Assembly (NCBI RefSeq): GCF_004138395.1
Contig: NZ_PRLM01000001.1
Span: 1-64,000, forward strand
Source: Candidatus Nanosyncoccus alces
GTDB lineage: Bacteria; Patescibacteriota; Saccharimonadia; Saccharimonadales; Saccharimonadaceae
Reading direction: 5' to 3'
Length of the DNA stretch: 64,000 bases
The notes below the pieces were generated by a model. The model saw nothing but the letters and a program-made list of their open reading frames with translations. It was not told where the DNA came from and searched no databases. Made by a program: the position numbers and the translations under genes. Below are positions 44,825 to 53,596 of the stretch, one piece after another (the first letter of the stretch is position 1; every line of letters starts with the position of its first letter).

Positions 44825-46750
44825 GTGGCGGAAAAAATGACCAAAAAGCCAGCGGGGCGGCCCGGCAATATGAATAAGTCGAATACGATTAGAAGTGTTT
44901 TGTTTACTTTTATTTTGATTTGTTTTGGAGCGTTGCTGATTGCAAATATGAATTATGGTGGTATTCAGAAGACTGAGGTGCCGATTTCTGAGGTAATTCA
45001 AAGGGCGAATGATCCAAATGGTAATATTGCTAAAATTACTGTAACTGGCGAAACTCTGGATATTACTTTGAAAGGAAATGACAAAGCGACTGAAACTTCG
45101 CGTAAGGATTCGTCTGGCACGCTTTATGATCAGGGTTTGGTGAATTATTGTGATAGTTTAGCGGGTGAAGAGTTGGTAGAATGTCAAGAAAAATATCCAG
45201 TGATTGAGTATAAGGAAGACACGAATACTTGGGGAATTGTGTTGGATGTGGCATTGACGGTACTGCCGATTATTGCGATTGTGATATTTTTTAGTTGGAT
45301 GATGAGACAGGCAAGTGCGGCGAACAATCAGTCTATGAGCTTTGGCAAAGCAAAAGCGCGGTTGTATGGGCCAGACAAGAAGAAAGTAACTTTTAAGGAT
45401 GTGGCAGGAAACGAGTCGGCGAAACAAGATTTGACGGAGATTGTGGATTTTCTAAAATCACCGAAAAAATACGAGAAATTAGGTGCTAAAATTCCGCGTG
45501 GCGTGTTGTTGGCTGGTGAGCCGGGTACGGGTAAAACTTTGATGGCTCGTGCGGTAGCGGGCGAAGCGGACGTGCCGTTTTTCTCAATTTCTGGTTCGGA
45601 ATTTGCTGAGATGTTTGTAGGCGTGGGCGCGAGTCGGGTACGTGATTTGTTTTCTAAGGCGAAGAAAAATGCTCCGTCGATTATCTTTATTGATGAAATT
45701 GATGCGGTGGCCCATAAACGTGATGCGCGGGGTGGCGCGGGCCGTGAAGATGAACAAACTCTAAATCAGATTTTAGTGGAGATGGATGGGTTTGATAATG
45801 ATAGCGGCGTGATAGTGATGGCGGCGACTAACCGGGTGGATATGCTAGATAAGGCGCTTTTGCGTCCGGGGCGGTTTGATCGGCACGTGAATGTGGCTTT
45901 GCCGGAAAGAAAAGATCGGCTGGAGATTTTGAAGGTGCATTTTAAGGGTAAGCCGGTAGAGGAGAATGTAGATTTAGAGGCTTTGGCGAAGAAGACAGCG
46001 GGGTCTAGCGGGGCGGATCTTGCGAATATCGCAAACGAAGCGGCGATTACGGCAGCGCGGGAAGGTCATAAAGCGATTTCGAACAAAGATTTGACTGAAG
46101 CGTTCGAGCGAGTAGCGATAGGGCCGGAGCGCAAGAGTAAAGTGATGAACGACAAGGAACGTAAAATTACAGCTTATCACGAGGCGGGCCATGCGATAGT
46201 AGGGCATGTATTGCCAGACAGTGATCCGGTACACAAGGTGACGATCATCCCGCGTGGGCAAACTGGAGGTGTAACCTGGTTCTTGCCGCCAGAAGATAGA
46301 AGCTATAAGAGTATTTATGAATTGAAGGATATTTTGGCGCGAGCGATGGGCGGTCGCGTGGCGGAGAAATTGATTTTTGGTAAGGATGCAGTGACAACTG
46401 GGGCATCTTCTGATTTAAAGAATGTAGCGGAACTGGCGAAGTCGATGATTATTGAAGAAGGTATGGGTGATGGCACGCGGAATTTGGTGTTCCCGAGCGA
46501 AGCTGCCGGTTATTATACGATTTCAACAGGTAAGCCATATTCAGAGAAAACGGCGGAAATAATTGATGCGGAGATTAAGAAGCTTTCAGACGAAGCGGCA
46601 AAGCGGGCAGAGGAAGTACTGAAGGCGAATAAATCAGTGTTAGATAAATTGGCAGAGGAGTTGTTGACACACGAAACTTTGGAAGAAACCGAGTTGGGGC
46701 CGATTTTGAAAGATGCGAAAATTCCAGAAATTGTAAAATTACATAAGTAA
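44825..46750 (+). CDS. ftsH: ATP-dependent zinc metalloprotease FtsH
   Basis: FtsH is a membrane AAA+ protease that degrades membrane and regulatory proteins. The 641-aa sequence has two membrane helices (about 20-40 and 140-160) around an extracytoplasmic domain, Walker A GEPGTGKT (about 230), Walker [10 protein letters not shown], the SRH region, and the zinc site HEAGH (about 452). The start is GTG with AAGGAG 8 nt upstream; GTG gives a basic N terminus in the normal place. pepN follows 24 nt later with its own Shine-Dalgarno, probably in the same transcript. Confidence 0.97.
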   Translation: MAEKMTKKPAGRPGNMNKSNTIRSVLFTFILICFGALLIANMNYGGIQKTEVPISEVIQRANDPNGNIAKITVTGETLDITLKGNDKATETSRKDSSGTLYDQGLVNYCDSLAGEELVECQEKYPVIEYKEDTNTWGIVLDVALTVLPIIAIVIFFSWMMRQASAANNQSMSFGKAKARLYGPDKKKVTFKDVAGNESAKQDLTEIVDFLKSPKKYEKLGAKIPRGVLLAGEPGTGKTLMARAVAGEADVPFFSISGSEFAEMFVGVGASRVRDLFSKAKKNAPSIIFIDEIDAVAHKRDARGGAGREDEQTLNQILVEMDGFDNDSGVIVMAATNRVDMLDKALLRPGRFDRHVNVALPERKDRLEILKVHFKGKPVEENVDLEALAKKTAGSSGADLANIANEAAITAAREGHKAISNKDLTEAFERVAIGPERKSKVMNDKERKITAYHEAGHAIVGHVLPDSDPVHKVTIIPRGQTGGVTWFLPPEDRSYKSIYELKDILARAMGGRVAEKLIFGKDAVTTGASSDLKNVAELAKSMIIEEGMGDGTRNLVFPSEAAGYYTISTGKPYSEKTAEIIDAEIKKLSDEAAKRAEEVLKANKSVLDKLAEELLTHETLEETELGPILKDAKIPEIVKLHK

Positions 46751-46774
46751 ACTTAACAAAAGTGTGGAGGTGAA

Positions 46775-49243
46775 ATGGAAAGATTGATTAATTATTTTGT
46801 GCCAGAGAAATATATTCTGGATCTTGAGGTAGATAAGGGTGCTAAGACTATCGGCGGTAAGGTGATGGTGTTGGGACAGGCAAAAGCGGAAAATATTAAA
46901 TTTCACGCAGTGGGTTTATCTGTTGACTCGGTGGTGGTAAACGGTGAAAGTGCCAAATTTGAAGTGGCAGATGGCGTTTTGACAGTATTTAAAGTATCTA
47001 GCGGCGATTTGAAGGTAGAAATAGGGTACCACGGCACTTTAAATGAAAATATGCAAGGAGCGTACCTTTCTACCTATGAGTATGATGGCAAAACAGAGGT
47101 GATAGTGGCGACGCAGTTTGAAAGTCATTATGCTAGAGAGGCTTTCCCTTGTATAGATGAACCGGAGGCGAAGGCAGTGTTTGAATTATCGATTTCTATT
47201 CCGGATAGTTCGGAAGATATAATATTGTCTAATACGCTAGAACTAAAGTTTGATTCGTCGCCGCGTCCGTCCGGCCCGTCGCCACGGGCGGACGGCGCTA
47301 ATTCTCGCGCTGCCGCGCTCCGAAATGCGCCGAATCAAACTTTAGCTTCTGGCTATAAAACTATTTCTTTCCAACCAACTCCTAGAATGAGCACATACTT
47401 ACTCGCCTGGGTGATTGGTAAGTTTCACGGTAAAACGGTGAAAAATGCGCATGGAGTGGAGATTACGACGTATTGTTCACTAGCGCAAGATATAGATTCG
47501 GTGGATTTTGCTAATGAGATTGCCGCGAAATCTTTGGAATTCTATGATGACAATTTTGGCGTGCCGTATCCTTTAAAAAAAATAGACCAAGTAGCGTTGC
47601 CAGACTTTGAAGCGGGAGCGATGGAAAACTGGGGATTAGTGACATATCGTGAGTCGATGCTTCTGGCTGGTAAAAATGCGACGCTTGGTACTAAAAAAGG
47701 TGTAGCGCTAACTGTGGCGCATGAGTTGTCGCACCAATGGTTTGGTGATTTGGTAACAATGGACTGGTGGGATGATTTGTGGTTGAACGAATCGTTTGCT
47801 AGTGTAATGGAATATTACGCGGTGGATTATATTCATCCGGAATATAAGATTTTTGAAGGATTTTTCACGGGGGATTCATATGCGGCATTAATGCGTGATG
47901 CATACAAAGATGTGCAATCGGTGCATCAGGATGTAAATAGTCCAGAGGAAATTGCTACGCTATTTGATGGAGCAATCGTGTATTCCAAGGGTGCACGACT
48001 GATGTTGATGTTGATTCGGGCGATGGGTTGGAAAAATTTTTGTAGAGGCATTCGTGATTATTTTGAGAAGTTTAAATATCAGAATACGGTGGGGGATGAT
48101 TTGTGGGCGGCATTGAAGCCATATGCCGAGTTTGACCCGGGCAAATTAATGCACGCATTTATTGACAAGCCGGGATATCCGGTGGTAACTGGAGAAAAAC
48201 AGCAGAGATTCTTGTTGGACGGGCCTTTAGAAGATGAAAATTGGCCGTTGCCAGAAATTAGTGAAGACATGAGCGGACATTATATTTTGAATTTGACGGA
48301 TGCGGAATTTGAAGAAAGGCTGGCGCGGTTTGATGAATTAGATTTGGAAGAAAAGCTGCGGCTTTTGATAGACCGGAATTTGTTGGCGAAGACGGAATTG
48401 GTAAGTAGCGCATCATTGCTACCGCTGGTGGCGAAGTTTAAAAATGAAGAAGCGGCGGCGGTATGGAATATTGTTTTGGCTATTGTGGGGAATTTAAAGA
48501 TTTTCTTTGAAGCTGGTTCGGCGGAAGAAAAGAAATTTAAGAAATTTGTGGGCGAACTGGTGGCGCCGAAATTGGCAGAGATTGGTGTGAAGACGCGAAA
48601 AGATGACGACGAAAACACCATTCGGCTGCGAGCGATATTACTTAGCTTGGATTACTATGCGGAAACAGTGGAGAATCTGGAAAAGCTGGCGGCAATGTAC
48701 AGTAAAAATTACGAAAAACTGGATACGGAGATTCGCGAAGATATTTTGGATGCGAAGCTTTATTTAGAGCCGGGCGTGATAGACGATTATTTGAAAGCGT
48801 ATCAAAAGATTGCCGATCCAGAACTGAAGTTTGAGTTGTTATTTGCTGGAACTTTATCGAAAGATGAAAAAGTGTTAGCGAAGATGCTAAGTTTACTGGA
48901 AAAACCGGAAATTGTAAAGCCGCAAGACCAAACGCATTTGTTTATTTATCTATATCGTAATTTGAAATCGCGTGAGCAAGCGTTTGAATGGCTGACAAAA
49001 CATTGGGACTATGTAAAGAAAATGGCGGGAGATAAATCCTTAGATAGCTATCCGCGATATATGGCGAATGTGATTCGGGCGGAAAAAGAATATCGGGCAT
49101 GGCGAGATTTCTTTGAGCCAATGAAAGATAATCCGGCACTAGCGCGCGCGATTAAGATTGGCGAAAGAGAAATTAAGGCACGGTTAAAACTAATTGCAGA
49201 TGATAAAGTGGCGGTGTGCGCTGAGCTAGATGCTATAATGTAA
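46775..49243 (+). CDS. pepN: M1 family zinc aminopeptidase
   Basis: This 822-aa aminopeptidase cleaves N-terminal residues from peptides in the cytoplasm; for an organism with few biosynthetic genes it would supply amino acids. It has the GAMENWG exopeptidase motif (about 281), the zinc motif HELSHQWFGDLVTMDWWDDLWLNE (given in part; HELSH about 316), and a C-terminal ERAP1-like helical domain. TGGAGG precedes the ATG. Residues about 157-190 are an insertion encoded by a palindromic element (47243-47345), placed in a loop between ISIPDSSEDIILSNT and TISFQPTPRMSTYLLAW, before the catalytic domain. Confidence 0.95.
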   Translation: MERLINYFVPEKYILDLEVDKGAKTIGGKVMVLGQAKAENIKFHAVGLSVDSVVVNGESAKFEVADGVLTVFKVSSGDLKVEIGYHGTLNENMQGAYLSTYEYDGKTEVIVATQFESHYAREAFPCIDEPEAKAVFELSISIPDSSEDIILSNTLELKFDSSPRPSGPSPRADGANSRAAALRNAPNQTLASGYKTISFQPTPRMSTYLLAWVIGKFHGKTVKNAHGVEITTYCSLAQDIDSVDFANEIAAKSLEFYDDNFGVPYPLKKIDQVALPDFEAGAMENWGLVTYRESMLLAGKNATLGTKKGVALTVAHELSHQWFGDLVTMDWWDDLWLNESFASVMEYYAVDYIHPEYKIFEGFFTGDSYAALMRDAYKDVQSVHQDVNSPEEIATLFDGAIVYSKGARLMLMLIRAMGWKNFCRGIRDYFEKFKYQNTVGDDLWAALKPYAEFDPGKLMHAFIDKPGYPVVTGEKQQRFLLDGPLEDENWPLPEISEDMSGHYILNLTDAEFEERLARFDELDLEEKLRLLIDRNLLAKTELVSSASLLPLVAKFKNEEAAAVWNIVLAIVGNLKIFFEAGSAEEKKFKKFVGELVAPKLAEIGVKTRKDDDENTIRLRAILLSLDYYAETVENLEKLAAMYSKNYEKLDTEIREDILDAKLYLEPGVIDDYLKAYQKIADPELKFELLFAGTLSKDEKVLAKMLSLLEKPEIVKPQDQTHLFIYLYRNLKSREQAFEWLTKHWDYVKKMAGDKSLDSYPRYMANVIRAEKEYRAWRDFFEPMKDNPALARAIKIGEREIKARLKLIADDKVAVCAELDAIM
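47243..47345 (+). repeat. GC-rich palindromic element inside pepN
   Basis: Perfect 15-nt inverted arms CTAAAGTTTGATTCG (47243-47257) and CGAATCAAACTTTAG (47331-47345) enclose a strong hairpin, CGTCCG-CCCGT-CGCC-ACGGG-CGGACG (one bulged G omitted). CGGCCCGTCGCCACGGGCG (47272-47290) matches the uvrD element at 17 of 19 positions, and TTCTCG and CTCCGAA follow in the same order in both. The two genes read the shared core in different frames. The AT-rich host gene becomes abruptly GC-rich here. Confidence 0.88.
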
Positions 49244-49245
49244 GC

Positions 49246-50154
49246 ATGAACGTTTTAGAATATGCTAAGGGGGTAGAAAAATTAGTAGACCCGATGGCAG
49301 TGGGGAAAGTGCAGTATCTGCAGACGAAGTTGAGACGGTTGCCGGTGTGCTGGCAAAAGAAAATCGTGAATAGCGCTACGAAGAAAGCAGACAAAATGCC
49401 GTTCGTGGTAGAGCCGTACTGTACTTTCTTGTTCTATGAAATTCCGGATCCTAGTAAGGTGCAGAAATTTATGCCGGACGGATTTTTGCCAGCAAAAGCG
49501 GCGGTGTTTGAGGGTGGGGCGAAAAAGTATTATGGGATAGTGAGTATGTTCCGTATCCATACTAGCGTGTTTTGGGGTGCGCGGGCGGAATATTATTTGG
49601 TAGCGGAGAATACGAAAACGGGCTTGCTCAGTTGGATAATGATGGACTATATTAGTGATACGATTTCATACGATGAGAAACATGGACTGAAATCGCCGGA
49701 TGCGAAAAAAGCGGTGATGACGACGACTTGTGAAGGGGATTTCGTGTGCGAAATGCGAGCGGATGATGGCAAACAGAAGGTGATTTGCCAAGCGAATTTG
49801 ATGCGGGCCAAAATGAAACTGCTGAATCAACGGCTGTGGATAGAGGGTAACACTTCTATCGCCTATGGTCGGTTGGCGGGCGAAACGGACGGGGACCTAT
49901 TTTCGCTAACTTTCTTTCCGGAAGAAATGAAACAAGCGTTAGAAATACCGATGGAAGACGTAGCGCTAGCGGAAGTGGCATCTAGTCGGACAGGAAAGTT
50001 TGGCGCGGTGTTAGATAAAGTGGTGAGTTTTCCTTTCGCACAGCACATGCTAAGTGATGCGCCGGGACAGCAGACGCATTACGATAGTGAAGTGGCGCTA
50101 AGGGCGGCGGTTGAAGGTGTGGATTTTAATAAAATTAGAACTTTGAACGATTAG
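49246..50154 (+). CDS. Protein of unknown function (possible acetoacetate decarboxylase-like fold)
   Basis: The 302-aa protein is not firmly recognised. The central region (CTFLFYEIPDPSKVQKFMPD, AEYYLVAENTKTGLLSWIMM, ISDTISYDEKHGL) has the beta-rich feel of the acetoacetate decarboxylase-like superfamily, but no catalytic Lys motif can be asserted. No signal peptide is seen. TATAAT (49234-49239), inside the end of pepN, lies 6 nt before the ATG, so the gene probably has a leaderless transcript of its own despite the 2-nt gap from pepN. Its end overlaps the converging gene by 4 nt. Confidence 0.6.
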   Translation: MNVLEYAKGVEKLVDPMAVGKVQYLQTKLRRLPVCWQKKIVNSATKKADKMPFVVEPYCTFLFYEIPDPSKVQKFMPDGFLPAKAAVFEGGAKKYYGIVSMFRIHTSVFWGARAEYYLVAENTKTGLLSWIMMDYISDTISYDEKHGLKSPDAKKAVMTTTCEGDFVCEMRADDGKQKVICQANLMRAKMKLLNQRLWIEGNTSIAYGRLAGETDGDLFSLTFFPEEMKQALEIPMEDVALAEVASSRTGKFGAVLDKVVSFPFAQHMLSDAPGQQTHYDSEVALRAAVEGVDFNKIRTLND

Positions 50155-50786
50155 TGATATTTAAAACCAAGTGCTTGATAAAAATCCATTGCTGAGTATA
50201 GGCGGAAGATTTTGGCGGTGAGATTGTAGAGCTCGTCCGCCATTATAAGTGAGAATAAAGTGATGGCAAGGATGAGAAAGGTTTTGCGGCTGAGTTTTTG
50301 TGAAAGATAAATACAAGATGGTAAAATGATATACATTAAAAGAAGCGAGGAAAAACCAAAGAACAGTACACTACGTAAACAGACAAACCCGCCGATATTG
50401 CCGAAGTTTAAGATTTCGGTATTGTAATCCCAGTAGCGGGTGCCATTGCCGATGGTGTAGACCAGCCAGCCGGCTACAAGTTCTAAAATACCGGTGACGA
50501 GAAAGGAAATGAAAAATACGGCTATGGGGTGCTTTTTGATTTTGTAGGTGGTGAGTAAAATTAGGATGCTACCGATGGCGTAGATATTGATCCACGGAAG
50601 GAAATTGCCACCTTGCATATACCATTCTTGCATGCCGCCGTTGAAAAAGTAAAAGATAAATTCGTATACCCAGCCGAAAAAGCCAGAAATGACGATTAAT
50701 AGAAAGATAACGCCGAGTTTTTGGTACGGTTGTAATTTTAATTTGTCATCTAGGTAATTATGGAATAATTTGCGGTATTTTAACAT
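50151..50786 (-). CDS. Putative ABC-transporter permease-like membrane protein (CmpB family)
   Basis: The 211-aa protein has about six membrane helices. The GWVYEFIFYFFNGGMQ opening, LPWINIYAIGSILILL, ELVAGWLVYTIGNGTRYWDY and NFGNIGGFVCLRS stretches match the CmpB-type putative ABC permease family, commonly annotated as a small multi-span protein of unknown transport role. No ATPase gene is near. The -10 (50798-50793) lies 6 nt before ATG and no Shine-Dalgarno is seen. Confidence 0.75.
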   Translation of the reverse strand: MLKYRKLFHNYLDDKLKLQPYQKLGVIFLLIVISGFFGWVYEFIFYFFNGGMQEWYMQGGNFLPWINIYAIGSILILLTTYKIKKHPIAVFFISFLVTGILELVAGWLVYTIGNGTRYWDYNTEILNFGNIGGFVCLRSVLFFGFSSLLLMYIILPSCIYLSQKLSRKTFLILAITLFSLIMADELYNLTAKIFRLYSAMDFYQALGFKYH

Positions 50787-50834
50787 AAGTTTATTATAGC
50801 AAGTTTGGCAGCAAAAAAGCAGTTAAAACTGCCG

Positions 50835-50921
50835 TGGTGCCCGCGAAGAGATTCGAACTCTTACACCGGTGAAGGCACTAGCACCTGAAGCTAGCGCGTC
50901 TACCAATTCCGCCACGCGGGC
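50835..50921 (-). tRNA. tRNA-Leu (anticodon CAG)
   Basis: The acceptor GCCCGCG pairs with CGCGGGC; the anticodon loop TTCAGGT reads CAG; a long variable arm and encoded CCA are present. Third leucine tRNA in the window. Confidence 0.95.
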
Positions 50922-50939
50922 CTAGAGTGATTGTACCAT

Positions 50940-50968
50940 AAAAATGCCCCGAACGGAATGTTCGGGGC
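50940..50968 (-). terminator. Terminator of the orphan gene at 51009-51272
   Basis: GCCCCGAAC / GTTCGGGGC, a 9-bp stem with a 5-nt loop, is followed on the minus strand by ATTTTT. Confidence 0.88.
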
Positions 50969-51008
50969 GGGCGAGATTAGAGAAGGCTTAGAAAAGCATA
51001 GAAGGAAG

Positions 51009-51272
51009 CTACTGAGTCTTGGTAAAGCTGTATTCCAATACCAGACCATTATCGAATTCTTCATCTAATCTCTTGAGTACTGCTTCTGATAAAGGTTCGT
51101 CTTTGCTATAGAAACATTTGTAATAGTGCGGGACGTTGCCCTGATCGTCGATATCGTCATCTTGGGAGATACCGGTAAGGTTTATCCGGTAGGTTCTGAA
51201 TCCATTTTCTCGCAGATAGACACGAAAAGGTTGACTTCCTGAACTTAATTTGACTGATGCGTTTTGATGCAT
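51009..51272 (-). CDS. Small protein of unknown function
   Basis: The 87-aa product (MHQNASVKLSSGSQPFRVYL...) is not recognised. It is acidic in the C-terminal half and has no membrane segment. I chose ATG 51272 because a purine-rich AGGGGGGGTGAA tract precedes it; the upstream extension has no such site. A TGGTAAAAT promoter element lies upstream (about 51336-51328). It stands alone with its own terminator, like the orphan genes at 732 and 23448. Confidence 0.55.
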   Translation of the reverse strand: MHQNASVKLSSGSQPFRVYLRENGFRTYRINLTGISQDDDIDDQGNVPHYYKCFYSKDEPLSEAVLKRLDEEFDNGLVLEYSFTKTQ

Positions 51273-51360
51273 TGTTTCACCCCCCCTGAATATTTTGGAT
51301 GTACGAGCAGTATTGCGTGAGATATATTTTACCATCTTTTATGGTTATTGCAATATGTGA

Positions 51361-51366
51361 TATAAT
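51361..51366 (+). promoter_or_regulatory. -10 element of pgi
   Basis: TGATATAAT, an extended -10, lies 22 nt before the pgi ATG; the leader carries TGGAGGTGAG. Confidence 0.65.
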
Positions 51367-51388
51367 TTCGGTATAGATTGGAGGTGAG

Positions 51389-52516
51389 ATGATAAAAGTT
51401 AATTTCAATGCGGAAGTGGACGAGGCGCGAGCACAGAAGATTTTGGCTGAAATCAAAAAAGACAAAATGGGTGGTTGGATGGAACTTCCCCGCAAGTACG
51501 ATATGGGGGAATTTGCAAGGATCAAAGAAGCAGCAAAAAAAATCAATGAAGAGAGTGAATATCTGGTATGTATTGGGATCGGTGGGTCGTATTTGGGGCA
51601 TAGGGCGGTAATAGAAGCTTTGCGCCCGAAGTCTGAAACGAAGATTATTTATGCTGGGAATTCTTTGAGTAGACGAGAACTAGAGTGGGCCCTTGCAAAG
51701 GTAGGAGATCATGATTTTTCAATTAATGTGATTTCTAAGTCTGGGACCACATTGGAACCAGCGATTGCTTTTGAAGCGTTTAAGAAAAAATTGGTTGAAA
51801 AATACGGGGCGGAAGAAGCGACACGGCGGATTTATGCAACGACGGATGCCAAACAAGGAGCATTGCACGATGAGGCTACAGAGAATGGTTATACGAAGTT
51901 TGTAGTACCGGATAATATTGGTGGGAGATATTCAGTGTTGACGGCGGTGGGGCTATTGCCGATGGCAGTGGCTGGCGTAGATGTAGACAAAATGTTGAAG
52001 GGAGCGGCTGAGGCGGTAGAAACAGCGGTGGAACCGGCGTTGAACTATGCTTTTATGCGGTATGCTTTGGATGCAAAGAAGTATGATACGGAAATATTTG
52101 CGAGTTTTGAGCCATCGACTGTGTATTTTAACGAGTGGTTGAAACAATTGTTTGGCGAAAGTGAGGGAAAAGATAAACGAGGAATTTTGCCGGATTCAGT
52201 GATATATTCTACTGACCTTCATTCTCTAGGACAGTATCTCCAGGATGGACGACGGAATTTGTTTGAAACTATTATTGATTTTCCAACTGATGATTTGAAC
52301 GCCAAAATTGTGGCGGCAGTGCGGATTGCGCATACTGGAGGGGGAATACCAGTATTAAATATTAGCGTAACTTCGTTTGATGAAAAAGGATTTGGTGAGT
52401 TAATCTATTTCTTTGAACTGGCATGTGCAGTAAGCGCAAAACTTATCGGAGTAAACCCGTTTGATCAGCCTGGGGTGGAGAAATATAAATTAGAACTACA
52501 TAAATTATTAGGATAA
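51389..52516 (+). CDS. pgi: Glucose-6-phosphate isomerase (short form)
   Basis: Pgi interconverts glucose-6-P and fructose-6-P. The 375-aa protein has GIGGSYLGHRAVIEAL, NVISKSGTTLEPAIAF (phosphate-binding), NIGGRYSVLTAVGLLP, and the catalytic Glu/His regions near YFNEWLKQLFGESEGK and STDLHSLGQYLQDG. Bacterial enzymes are usually about 445-450 aa; the N-terminal part is reduced. GGAGGTGAG precedes the ATG. It ends at a bidirectional terminator shared with aguC. Confidence 0.95.
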   Translation: MIKVNFNAEVDEARAQKILAEIKKDKMGGWMELPRKYDMGEFARIKEAAKKINEESEYLVCIGIGGSYLGHRAVIEALRPKSETKIIYAGNSLSRRELEWALAKVGDHDFSINVISKSGTTLEPAIAFEAFKKKLVEKYGAEEATRRIYATTDAKQGALHDEATENGYTKFVVPDNIGGRYSVLTAVGLLPMAVAGVDVDKMLKGAAEAVETAVEPALNYAFMRYALDAKKYDTEIFASFEPSTVYFNEWLKQLFGESEGKDKRGILPDSVIYSTDLHSLGQYLQDGRRNLFETIIDFPTDDLNAKIVAAVRIAHTGGGIPVLNISVTSFDEKGFGELIYFFELACAVSAKLIGVNPFDQPGVEKYKLELHKLLG

Positions 52517-52529
52517 TATTTGAAGAAAC

Positions 52530-52598
52530 AAAAATAATAGTTTCAGGATACACTCAAGTCCGTTCGGTTGAGCTTACGGTTCTGAAACTATTATTTTT
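52530..52598. terminator. Bidirectional terminator of pgi and aguC carrying a palindromic element
   Basis: AAAATAATAGTTTCAG (52531-52546) and CTGAAACTATTATTTT (52582-52597) form a perfect 16-bp stem with T-runs in both directions. The 35-nt loop contains CTCAA-CCG-TT-CGG-TTGAG as an inner hairpin and matches the interior of the ligA element at 32 of 37 positions. Its minus-strand 15-mer is CCGAACGGACTTGAG (52567-52553). Confidence 0.88.
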
Positions 52599-53536
52599 TA
52601 TTTCCTGATTATTGTCCCGGCTTTGCCTTGTAATGCTTCGCTTAAATGTTCTATGTCGGTGATGATCCCGGTGCCGCCTGATTCAGCGAATTTGATGGCG
52701 GCATCTACTTTGGGGAGCATGGAACCAGTTTTGAAGTAATTGTATTTTTTATAATTATGGAGTTCTGTAATAGTGACGTTTTGTAAGGCGGTTTGATCTG
52801 GCGTACCGTATTTAATATAGACGTTGGGCACGGCAGTAACGGAAACAAAGATATTAGCCTTTACTTCTTCGGCGAGTTTTTCGGCGGCATAATCTTTGTC
52901 GATAACAGCGTCTATACCTTTAAGCCGTTTTAGAACTTTGGTGCGAGTAACGGGAATGCCACCTCCGCCGGCGGCTATAACAATCACGCCATCTTTGACA
53001 AGTTCTAAAATAGTGCGTTTTTCGACGATATCGATAGGTTTGGGGCTAGCAACTACGCGACGCCAGCCACGGCCAGCATCCTCTTTGACAGCCCAGCCGG
53101 TAACTTTGGCTAAAGCTTTGGCCTGTTTTTCGGGATAGAATTGGCCGATAGGCTTGGTGGGGTTTTTGAAAGCCGGATCGTTTTTATCTACTACAACTTG
53201 TGAAATCACAGTGGCAACTTTTTTATGTTTGCCGAGTTTGGCAAAAGCGTTGTTGATAGCTTGAGTGAGCCAGTAGCCGATTTGGCCTTGGCTCATTGCG
53301 ACAGCAGTTTCTAGTGGCATAGCGGGAGCTTTGTCGGTGGCGGCGGACTCTTCGTGGATAAGAATATTACCGACTTGTGGGCCATTGCCATGAGCGACGA
53401 TGATTTCGTATTTATCGGCAAGACTGGCGATAGTTTCACCTACTTTGGTGGCGATTTTTTTCTGAGCTTCAGCAGTAGCTTCGCCATTTTTTTGCAAAGC
53501 ATTGCCACCGAGAGCTAAAACTACGCGTTTTTTCAT
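52598..53536 (-). CDS. aguC: Carbamate kinase
   Basis: Carbamate kinase transfers the phosphate of carbamoyl phosphate to ADP, giving ATP, NH3 and CO2. The 312-aa protein has LALGGNALQKNGE, VAHGNGPQVGNI, AMSQGQIGYW, AAGGGGIPV, and DAVIDKDYAAEKLA (ATP site). It is divergent from aguB-aguD-aguA and supplies the ATP-yielding step of agmatine breakdown. ArcC and AguC cannot be told apart by sequence alone; the symbol is chosen from context. The -10 lies 6 nt before the ATG. Confidence 0.93.
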   Translation of the reverse strand: MKKRVVLALGGNALQKNGEATAEAQKKIATKVGETIASLADKYEIIVAHGNGPQVGNILIHEESAATDKAPAMPLETAVAMSQGQIGYWLTQAINNAFAKLGKHKKVATVISQVVVDKNDPAFKNPTKPIGQFYPEKQAKALAKVTGWAVKEDAGRGWRRVVASPKPIDIVEKRTILELVKDGVIVIAAGGGGIPVTRTKVLKRLKGIDAVIDKDYAAEKLAEEVKANIFVSVTAVPNVYIKYGTPDQTALQNVTITELHNYKKYNYFKTGSMLPKVDAAIKFAESGGTGIITDIEHLSEALQGKAGTIIRK

Positions 53537-53560
53537 ATGTTTATTATAACATTTAAATGC

Positions 53561-53589
53561 TTGTGCTTAAAATAAACTTAATATATAAT
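53561..53589 (+). promoter_or_regulatory. Promoter of aguB-aguD-aguA
   Basis: TTGTGC (53561-53566), a 17-nt spacer and TATAAT (53584-53589), with the start codon 7 nt after the -10. The aguC -10 on the other strand (53548-53543) lies just upstream, so one regulator binding between them could control both. Confidence 0.6.
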
Positions 53590-53596
53590 AAAGTTT

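Noticed and set aside
50946-50968. Another copy of the palindromic family (contains CCGAACGG)
   Set aside because: The match is limited to eight bases within a standard GC-rich terminator stem; the rest of the core is absent.
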